Positions 1 to 4,940 of a stretch of DNA of 5,620 bases are shown piece after piece. A program made the position numbers and the translations under genes. The notes beneath the pieces are model-generated. The model did not search any database, was not told the DNA's origin, and saw only the letters and a list, made by a program, of their open reading frames with translations. The stretch lies in contig CAYIEX010000101.1 of assembly GCA_964362485.1 (NCBI GenBank), positions 1-5,620 of the forward strand. Direction: 5' to 3'. This DNA is from CAMAVK01 sp964362485. GTDB taxonomy: Archaea > Nanobdellota > Nanobdellia > Woesearchaeales > GW2011-AR9. The stretch's first letter is position 1. Each line of letters begins with the position of its first letter.

Positions 1-455
1 ACATTGACAAATATCTTATTGGTACGTTTGTTGTCAATCCGCCAAAGCCAGTAGAAGGTGTGTTTAAACTTGCAGCCTATCAAGACAAAGAAGGTGAGTG
101 GCATTATAAAGGGAAACTCTCCGCAGACTTGGGTAAAGCAACCCTTCCGGGCATAAAACAAATTTACCGGGTAACTGGACCCGACGGATTGTATCAACGT
201 GACATCATTGCATTTCAAGGAGAAGACCTTAGCTCCTATCTCAACAGGAGCGACTCAATCCGGGAGTTATTAATACCCATCATTAAGGATGGAAAACAAG
301 TGTATGATTTCCCAACAATTAATCAAATTACACAGTATAGAGAAGAACAGTTCCAACGATTTAAAGATGTGAATTCATATGAAGTGATCATTTCACAAAA
401 AGTAAGAGCAGCACAACTCAAAATCATGCAAGAGCATGGTTTCAGCCAGGTTTAG
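1..455 (+). CDS. pncB: Nicotinate phosphoribosyltransferase, C-terminal part (5' end outside window)
   Basis: The frame is open from the left edge (first full codon at base 3) to TAG at 453-455, giving about 150 residues of a C-terminus. It is more natural to read it as a continuing gene than as starting at the GTG at base 60, because family-like sequence (IDKYLIGTFVVN, then GVFKLAAY) already precedes that point. The stretch KLSADLGKATLPGIKQIYR resembles the conserved 'K-S....K.T.PG.KQ.YR' block of nicotinate phosphoribosyltransferases, followed by DIIAFQGED, LLIPIIKDGK and a C-terminal helix. The family converts nicotinate, PRPP and ATP to nicotinate mononucleotide, the committed Preiss-Handler step. 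The catalytic barrel and phosphoribosyl site lie upstream and cannot be checked. The neighbours (nicotinamidase, NAD synthetase, NMN adenylyltransferase) fit the call well. A nicotinamide phosphoribosyltransferase (NadV) is the main alternative but is less likely given the PncA-like gene. Confidence 0.85.
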   Translation, partial: IDKYLIGTFVVNPPKPVEGVFKLAAYQDKEGEWHYKGKLSADLGKATLPGIKQIYRVTGPDGLYQRDIIAFQGEDLSSYLNRSDSIRELLIPIIKDGKQVYDFPTINQITQYREEQFQRFKDVNSYEVIISQKVRAAQLKIMQEHGFSQV

Positions 456-509
456 ACTCAAATTAAACCAAGATAGCTCAGTTGAAATTAACCCCTCCGT
501 TTCACAACA

Positions 510-517
510 TTTATATA
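510..517 (+). promoter_or_regulatory. Probable archaeal TATA box of the small ORF-pncA-ORF71-nadE group
   Basis: TTTATATA matches the archaeal TATA-box consensus and lies in the 129-bp gap after pncB. An archaeal start about 25 bases downstream would fall near 538-542, leaving a leader of about 45 bases before the small ORF at 585. No well-spaced bacterial -35/-10 pair was found: TTGAAA at 482-487 has no -10 at 16-18 bases. The BRE position upstream is not a strong match. This is inference from sequence only and depends on the host being archaeal. Confidence 0.45.
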
Positions 518-538
518 TTAGTGTTACTTTTACACTAA
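518..538. promoter_or_regulatory. Perfect 7-7-7 inverted repeat, candidate operator
   Basis: TTAGTGT (518-524) and ACACTAA (532-538) are perfect inverted repeats around a 7-base spacer (TACTTTT). The element abuts the TATA-like box at 510-517 and ends where an archaeal transcript would start. A dimeric repressor bound here would block polymerase recruitment or initiation. A weak outer pair, CCCCT (492-496) and AGGGG (540-544), flanks the whole region. The regulator is not in the window; no match to a known NrtR or NiaR site is claimed. Confidence 0.5.
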
Positions 539-584
539 CAGGGGAAAGACAAACCCAGTAAGTAACCATAAACCGTGATCAACA

Positions 585-740
585 ATGATAACAACTAGAA
601 ATCTCAAAACAATAGGCACTATCCGAGGAGTGCTCGGCGAAGACCACATTTATATCAACAATGTTTACGAGGGGAATACCCAACTAGAACATGTTAAACT
701 TAATTGTACACTTCGTGTACATAATACCATTAACGATTAG
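585..740 (+). CDS. Small ORF, 51 aa, unknown function
   Basis: ATG at 585 to TAG at 738-740 encodes 51 residues, beginning MITTRNLKTIGTIRGVLG and ending CTLRVHNTIND. GTGAT at 575-579, complementary to the 3' end of 16S rRNA, lies five bases before the ATG. The stop is 15 bases before pncA, whose AGGAGG motif follows it directly, as in a compact operon. The composition looks protein-like: mixed hydrophobic, polar and charged residues, no low complexity, and probably beta-rich. There is no signal peptide, membrane segment or motif I recognise. The gene fills what would otherwise be a 300-bp empty gap and begins about 45 bases after the predicted transcription start. It may instead be a non-coding leader, since two short hairpins (stems 623-627/633-637 and 705-711/715-721) lie inside it. 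Confidence 0.45.
   Translation: MITTRNLKTIGTIRGVLGEDHIYINNVYEGNTQLEHVKLNCTLRVHNTIND
705..721 (+). promoter_or_regulatory. Short perfect hairpin/palindrome before pncA
   Basis: TGTACAC (705-711) and GTGTACA (715-721) pair perfectly around a TTC loop, or ACA/TGT around a CUUCG-like loop in RNA. It sits at the end of the small ORF, 34 bases before the pncA ATG. No T-run follows, so it is not a bacterial terminator. It could influence translation coupling or mRNA processing, or act as a protein-binding palindrome. The structure is certain; the function is a guess. Confidence 0.35.
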
Positions 741-755
741 TTATAGGAGGATACA

Positions 756-1406
756 ATGAACCACAAAAACACAATCGGCTGGAATGTCGATACCCAATAT
801 GATTTTATGCGCAACGACACCACCCATCAAGGAGCGTTATACATTCCTAAAGCGGAGCTAATTGAACCAGCTCTTGCATTAACTACTAATACCTTACGCA
901 GCTTTGGTTATCGAATAATTCACACCAAAGATGATCATGATGAAAAATCACCTGAGCTCTCAGATAACCCCAATTACCAAACAACTTTTCCCCCGCATTG
1001 CATGAATGGAACAAAAGGAGCCGAATTCATCGAGGTAACAAGACCAATTAATCCTTTAATTATTGATTGGCGTGGGACAGCGCCACACCGGATCAGTATC
1101 CAGAATGCGCAAGAGTTAGTTCTCTACAAAGATCATTTCGACATCTTTCAAGGTAACCCTCACACGCAAAAAGTATTGAACGTGTTGGAACCAACAACAG
1201 TTTTTGTCTATGGTGTAGCAACAAATGTATGTGTTAATTATGCTGTCTTAGGCCTTAAAGACAAAGGTATACGAGGTATCGAAGTGTATGTTGTTGAAGA
1301 CGCCATAAAAGAATTGCCAAATCTGCCTTTACCATTCAAAGAATGGAAACGGCGGGGAATTAAATTCACAACTTCAACTGAACTGGAAAAATTACTACGA
1401 AAGTAA
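756..1406 (+). CDS. pncA: Nicotinamidase (isochorismatase-like cysteine hydrolase)
   Basis: This 216-aa protein belongs to the isochorismatase/nicotinamidase fold and should hydrolyse nicotinamide to nicotinate and ammonia in the cytoplasm, feeding PncB. The catalytic triad is visible: Asp12 (NVDTQYDF), Lys125 (YKDHFDIF) and Cys159 (GVATNVCVNYA), with the usual hydrophobic residue plus Ala before the cysteine loop. Metal ligands are Asp59 and His61 (TKDDH) and His81 in FPPHCMNGTKGAEF, which is the nicotinamidase 'PxHC..GT.G.E' signature. The second histidine of the classical DxHxxxH site seems replaced by an acidic residue near Glu67, a variation I believe occurs in part of the family. AGGAGG at 745-750, five bases before the ATG, fixes the start. 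It lies 15 bases after the small ORF and 41 before ORF71. Another amidohydrolase of the same fold is possible, but the operon strongly favours nicotinamidase. Confidence 0.9.
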   Translation: MNHKNTIGWNVDTQYDFMRNDTTHQGALYIPKAELIEPALALTTNTLRSFGYRIIHTKDDHDEKSPELSDNPNYQTTFPPHCMNGTKGAEFIEVTRPINPLIIDWRGTAPHRISIQNAQELVLYKDHFDIFQGNPHTQKVLNVLEPTTVFVYGVATNVCVNYAVLGLKDKGIRGIEVYVVEDAIKELPNLPLPFKEWKRRGIKFTTSTELEKLLRK

Positions 1407-1447
1407 AATAAGAGAGTACAATAAAAGTCACCAAGGAGGGTCATATC

Positions 1448-1663
1448 ATGAAAGTCCATTATCAGAGTCAAACCGTAATTAACCAGGCCTACACAACTCA
1501 CGTACTAAGAACCTATGAAATCGAAGCACCACAAGTAACACTTGGCCTCATCATCAATGAAACATATCGTCTTAATCCACCTCCATCACTCAATACAGAC
1601 TTAAAAAATAAACCAAATAACCCCATTGATTACAAACCAGAACAAGAACAAAGAGTCGCCTAG
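1448..1663 (+). CDS. Hypothetical protein, 71 aa, between pncA and nadE
   Basis: I do not recognise this protein. AAGGAGGG at 1433-1440, seven bases before the ATG, is one of the strongest ribosome-binding sites in the window and argues that the gene is real. The N-terminal half (about residues 1-42) alternates polar and hydrophobic residues and looks like several beta strands (VLRTYEIEAP, VTLGLIINETYRL). From about residue 43 it becomes rich in Pro, Asn, Lys and Glu (LNPPPSLN, NKPNNPID, EQEQRVA) and is probably disordered. It has no membrane segment, cysteines or metal-binding pattern. Its stop overlaps the AGGTGA that serves nadE, and nadE begins eight bases later, so the two are probably translationally coupled. 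It could be a partner or regulator of an NAD enzyme; that rests only on position. Confidence 0.65.
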   Translation: MKVHYQSQTVINQAYTTHVLRTYEIEAPQVTLGLIINETYRLNPPPSLNTDLKNKPNNPIDYKPEQEQRVA

Positions 1664-1671
1664 GTGAAACC

Positions 1672-3675
1672 ATGAAAATTGCCCTTGCCCAAATGGAAGT
1701 GAAACCTGCTCAGCCAGAAAAAAATCTAGAAACCATGCTTGAAATGATAGAGCAAGCAAAGAAACAAAAAGTTGATGTTGTTGCGTTTCCTGAGATGTGT
1801 CTTGGGGGATATCTTATTGGAGATAAATTCCTCGATGATGATTTTTGTGCTGACCTTATGGAGTACAACGAGGATCTCGCTAAAGCAAGCGTAGGGATCA
1901 CCATTATCTATGGAAATATTTATGTTGACAAAAACATCAACACACGCTGGGAAGACAACGCAATTCATCCCAATAAGGATGGCAGAACCCGTAAATATAA
2001 TGCAGCATACATCTATCACAACGGTAAACCAGTCGAGCGAGCAAATAACAATAATATCCTTCCACAGGGGGTACAGCCTAAAACGCTTTTGCCAAATTAC
2101 AGGTTTTTTGATGATGAGCGCTACTTTTTTTCAGCTAAAGACATTGCAACTGATGCAGGTGTAGATCTAAACGCGCTCATGCAGCCATTTCTAATTAAAG
2201 TAGGAGATAAAAGAATTCCCATCAGTATCAATCTTTGTGAAGATATGTGGTGTGAAGATTACCGCCTAAATAGGAAATCACAAAACATTGCTCAATACCA
2301 TATCCAAAACGGAGCACAGGCCATTATTAACATTTCAGCGTCACCTTGGACCTATGGTAAGCATCATGCCCGCGATAGACGTGTCCAATTCCTCGCCAAG
2401 AATTGCTCTCCGTTTGTACCCTATTTTTACATCAACTGTGTAGGAGCACAAAATAATGGAAAGAATATTATTACATTCGATGGCGGATCAACAATTTATA
2501 ATAATGATGGTCTTCCGGTAAAAACCATTACCGAATCATACACCCAGGACCTTCTAGTTATTGATTTAGAAGAAGTAAATGGCGCCCCCATTACTACCCG
2601 CACCGAAAAGAAAAAAATTGCTCAAAAATACGACGCAATGATTCGCGGTTTACGTCATCTTCCTGACATGATTGGAACAGATACATATCCCCTCGTTGTT
2701 AATGGAATGAGTGGAGGCGTCGATAGTGATGTTAGCTCAGCTTTACTTGTAGATGCATTTGGGATTGGCCATGTTCTTGGACTCAATTTGCCAACCGAGT
2801 ATAATAGCGAACAAACAAAACAATCAGCCGCCTATACCGCAAGCAAACTAGGTATCAAAATCCTCACCGTACCAATTAGTACTATCGTTAATGCTAACCA
2901 AGAAACCCTTCAGGAGTACGTATTTAATAAATTGGGAATCAAACTTCACTCTAACGCCAAAGATGTAACAGATCAGAACATCCAAGCAAAAATCAGGGGA
3001 ACCAACATTCTATCTAACGTTGCGGGAGCATATCATGCACTTTTTATCAACAATGGTAATAAATTGGAAACAGCACTTGGCTACGCTACTTTGTATGGTG
3101 ATGTAGGTGGTGCCATTGCAGTGTTAGGTGATTTAACAAAAACTGAGGTCTTTGAAATGGCTCGCTATATTAACAATGAAGTACATCATGACGAGATAAT
3201 CCCCTGGACTTTGATACCTGATGAACTTTTCCGCTTTGATAACGGAAAAATAGCACCAAGTGCTGAACTGAAAGAAAAACAAATCGATCCCATGCGCTTT
3301 GGGTATCATGATGCACTCCTCGAAGCATTGACCAACTATAATAAAACTTCACCAGAACAAATCCTTCGCTGGTACAAGGAAGGAACACTTGCGGAAAATC
3401 TTGATATCTCAAATGAACTTCTTGAACGTTGGGATATAACCACTCCCAGCACATTCATTGCTGACTTAGACTGGTTCAGAAATCAACACAATGGCAACGT
3501 CTTCAAGCGAGTTCAGGCTCCTCCCATCATTATTCTCAGCAAGTCAGCCTATGGTTATGACATTCGAGAAAGCATTATCCCAACACAAGAAACCCGGGCC
3601 TACACGCGGATGAAAGCTGAGATCTTGCAAATGGATCGATATTATCCTAAAGCAGAACTAATCATTACGGCATAA
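1672..3675 (+). CDS. nadE: Glutamine-dependent NAD+ synthetase (nitrilase + synthetase domains)
   Basis: This 667-aa protein carries out the last step: deamido-NAD, ATP and glutamine to NAD, AMP, PPi and glutamate. Residues 1 to about 300 form a nitrilase-type glutaminase (KIALAQMEV, FPEMCLGGY) with the expected Glu-Lys-Cys triad at Glu41, Lys137 and Cys189 (INLCEDMW). The synthetase domain spans about 315-600, with the PP-loop SGGVDS at 347-352, then QNIQAKIRGTNILSN, GYATLYGDVGGA, KTEVFEMARYIN and PSAELKEKQIDP. A C-terminal extension carries FKRVQAPPIIILS and YGYDIRE, typical of the long form (roughly 640-680 aa); the short two-domain form is nearer 550. In-house glutaminase means free ammonia is not needed. 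The common NKSE is NKLE (463-466), and PP-loop SGGxDS is followed by Asp. AGGTGA at 1662-1667 and overlap with the ORF71 stop support the start. No frameshift or missing catalytic residue is seen. Confidence 0.96.
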   Translation: MKIALAQMEVKPAQPEKNLETMLEMIEQAKKQKVDVVAFPEMCLGGYLIGDKFLDDDFCADLMEYNEDLAKASVGITIIYGNIYVDKNINTRWEDNAIHPNKDGRTRKYNAAYIYHNGKPVERANNNNILPQGVQPKTLLPNYRFFDDERYFFSAKDIATDAGVDLNALMQPFLIKVGDKRIPISINLCEDMWCEDYRLNRKSQNIAQYHIQNGAQAIINISASPWTYGKHHARDRRVQFLAKNCSPFVPYFYINCVGAQNNGKNIITFDGGSTIYNNDGLPVKTITESYTQDLLVIDLEEVNGAPITTRTEKKKIAQKYDAMIRGLRHLPDMIGTDTYPLVVNGMSGGVDSDVSSALLVDAFGIGHVLGLNLPTEYNSEQTKQSAAYTASKLGIKILTVPISTIVNANQETLQEYVFNKLGIKLHSNAKDVTDQNIQAKIRGTNILSNVAGAYHALFINNGNKLETALGYATLYGDVGGAIAVLGDLTKTEVFEMARYINNEVHHDEIIPWTLIPDELFRFDNGKIAPSAELKEKQIDPMRFGYHDALLEALTNYNKTSPEQILRWYKEGTLAENLDISNELLERWDITTPSTFIADLDWFRNQHNGNVFKRVQAPPIIILSKSAYGYDIRESIIPTQETRAYTRMKAEILQMDRYYPKAELIITA

Positions 3676-3692
3676 AAATCATGCAAATCCAT

Positions 3693-3747
3693 ATCACAGA
3701 AAGATCACAGACAGACCAAAAACATACCACAGACAGATCACAGAAAT
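3693..3747 (+). repeat. Five degenerate 11-bp tandem units in the nadE-Nudix spacer
   Basis: The 130-bp spacer 3676-3805 is A-rich and very poor in T and G on this strand. Within it five successive 11-mers align end to end: ATCACAGAAAG (3693), ATCACAGACAG (3704), ACCAAAAACAT (3715, the poorest), ACCACAGACAG (3726) and ATCACAGAAAT (3737). Another AGATCACA lies off register at 3752. The 11-bp period is close to one helical turn, so units would face the same side of the DNA, and it is not a multiple of three, which argues against decayed coding sequence. It may be a phased protein-binding array, an unstructured leader, or slippage-derived repeat. No terminator-like hairpin or T-run is seen here, so transcription may continue from nadE. 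Confidence 0.6.
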
Positions 3748-3805
3748 AAAAAGATCACAAAAAAAGATCCGAAAAATAGCAATATAATTAGAAACGAGGT
3801 AAAAA

Positions 3806-4321
3806 ATGACTAAACGTTATCCCACATTTGTAGACTATCTTAAAGCAGAGTACGCAGGACCGTTTTGTGCTACAGATATTGTAATACGCCATGATCCCGC
3901 GATACAAGATAAAGATATCACCATTCCCTGGGATTCATCTATCGTTCTTATCGAAAGAAAAAATTTCCCCTATGGCCCGGCTTGGCCAGGGGGTATGGGA
4001 GAGCACATGACCTTAGCCAAAAACGCAGTAAAAGAAGCAAAGGAAGAGACGAATCTTCTTGCAATCCTAGATAGTGTATATCAACCACTATGTGTCCTCT
4101 CAGAAATTGATCAAGATCCTCGTGCCCATATTGCTTCAATTACCTACACTGCTCAAGGCTATGGAGTACTCAAAGCAGGAGATGACGCTAAAAGAACCCA
4201 CCTCGTCAGCCTAACAGCTCTTGAGAGTTTAGCCCAAGATGAACGCAACTGGGCCATGCCACATCATCAGAAAATTGCAATATTCTATCTAAACGAGGTG
4301 CAAAAATATGTCCACAACTAA
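3806..4321 (+). CDS. Nudix hydrolase, probable ADP-ribose or dinucleotide pyrophosphatase
   Basis: This 171-aa protein has one Nudix domain. Strands CATDIVIRHDP (21-31) and SSIVLIERKNFPYGPAWPGG (44-63) lead into the Nudix box at 62-84. Against G-x5-E-x7-REUxEE-x-G-U the spacing is exact, but three positions differ: Met68 for Glu, Lys76 for Arg and Asn83 for Gly. The metal-binding glutamates Glu77, Glu80 and Glu81 are kept, so activity is likely. There is no room for the C-terminal winged helix of NrtR regulators (usually over 200 aa). The overlap with nadM is telling: in some bacteria and phages NadM is fused to a Nudix ADP-ribose pyrophosphatase, and this looks like the unfused pair. The likely role is removal of ADP-ribose or faulty pyridine dinucleotides. 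GAGGT at 3796-3800 supports the start. The substrate cannot be read from sequence. Confidence 0.85.
   Translation: MTKRYPTFVDYLKAEYAGPFCATDIVIRHDPAIQDKDITIPWDSSIVLIERKNFPYGPAWPGGMGEHMTLAKNAVKEAKEETNLLAILDSVYQPLCVLSEIDQDPRAHIASITYTAQGYGVLKAGDDAKRTHLVSLTALESLAQDERNWAMPHHQKIAIFYLNEVQKYVHN
4291..4300 (+). promoter_or_regulatory. Ribosome-binding site fixing the nadM start
   Basis: AAACGAGGTG lies inside the end of the Nudix gene, with GAGGTG (4295-4300) seven bases before ATG 4308. This favours ATG 4308 over the in-frame ATG at 4323, although the family's core begins only a few residues after the latter. The same nine bases, AAACGAGGT, occur at 3792-3800 before the Nudix gene, also followed by an A-rich run and ATG. 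Confidence 0.65.
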
Positions 4322-4940
4322 GATGTTTCACACGGTGGGACTTGTCGCCAGACTTAAACCACTCCACAACGGCGCGCAATTGATGCTTGAATCAGCTTGC
4401 GAAAACGCAGAGCATGTCAAAATAGGAATCGGGTCATCAAATCGCTATGATCTTCGCAATCCTTTTACTGCTGAAGAATCTGCTGCTATGGTTCATGCTT
4501 GCTTGCGCCCAAAGTACACGAATTACGAAATTATGTATGTTCCAGATTTTGGCCATCTTGACCCAGCATATCATGATGGACAGCAGTGGCGCCGCTATAT
4601 CAAAGAACATTTTGGCAAACTTGACGCATTCATTACCGGAAACGATTATGTGGCAAATCTTCTCAAAGGTGACTACCATGTTATCCTCCCTGCCTCCCTT
4701 ATTCCTCGTGAAAATTGGACGAAAGTTAAGGCAACTCAAGTCCGTTACAAAATGGCAACTGGAGATAATTGGAAACCGCTCGTCCCTTCTGCAGTTGCAC
4801 TATATCTTGAAGAACACCATCTCATTGATCGCTTCTGTCAAGAATTTGGGTTACAAACGATTGCTGCTGTAAATAATGCACGTGATGCAGCACGGGAAAT
4901 ATCAGCATGCGAAGAACAAAAGCACACGTGGGGTGACTAA
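4308..4940 (+). CDS. nadM: NMN/NaMN adenylyltransferase, archaeal NadM type, with altered HxGH motif
   Basis: This 210-aa nucleotidyltransferase should join ATP with NaMN (or NMN) to make NaAD (or NAD), supplying NadE. The NadM-type layout is clear: VGLVARLKPLHNGAQ (10-24), VKIGIGSSNRYDLRNPFTAEE (37-57), AFITGNDYV (107-115) and KATQVRYKMATGDNWKPLVPSAV (141-163), the last replacing the usual ISxTxxR block and holding Arg146. Two changes stand out. The phosphate-binding HxGH motif reads HNGA (20-23), so its second His is Ala. The Ser/Gly normally before the Thr-x-x-Arg triplet region is Lys141-Ala142. Because the rest is well conserved this looks like a subfamily trait rather than decay. About 28 C-terminal residues form an extra charged helix. 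The start overlaps the Nudix gene by 14 bp and the end probably overlaps the kinase by 8 bp. Activity on a related mononucleotide is possible. Confidence 0.85.
   Translation: MSTTKMFHTVGLVARLKPLHNGAQLMLESACENAEHVKIGIGSSNRYDLRNPFTAEESAAMVHACLRPKYTNYEIMYVPDFGHLDPAYHDGQQWRRYIKEHFGKLDAFITGNDYVANLLKGDYHVILPASLIPRENWTKVKATQVRYKMATGDNWKPLVPSAVALYLEEHHLIDRFCQEFGLQTIAAVNNARDAAREISACEEQKHTWGD

Noticed and set aside
60..455. GTG at 60 as a genuine start of a 131-aa gene.
   Set aside because: The same frame is open to the window edge and upstream residues fit the nicotinate phosphoribosyltransferase C-terminal domain, so it is an internal codon.
472..484. GATAGCTCAGTTG resembles the D-arm start of a tRNA.
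   Set aside because: The flanks do not form an acceptor stem, no anticodon arm follows, and no GTTCRA T-arm is found at the right distance.
1238..1501. Antisense open frame of 87 codons across the pncA end and ORF71 start, and similar minus-strand frames inside nadE, Nudix and nadM.
   Set aside because: They are shadows of strongly supported genes; their translations lack recognisable domains and no ribosome-binding context was noted.
3693..3770. Short repeats considered as a CRISPR array.
   Set aside because: Units are 11 bp, contiguous and degenerate; there are no 25-40 bp repeats with unique spacers and no cas genes.
3783..3788. TATAAT looks like a bacterial -10 box upstream of the Nudix gene.
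   Set aside because: No -35 element lies 16-18 bases upstream, and a start about 7 bases later would fall on the Shine-Dalgarno. An archaeal TATA reading would place the start at the ATG itself, which conflicts with the GAGGT site. Probably chance in A/T-rich DNA.
3806..4321. Nudix protein considered as the NAD regulator NrtR.
   Set aside because: It is only 171 aa, has no visible winged-helix domain after the Nudix fold, and keeps the catalytic glutamates.
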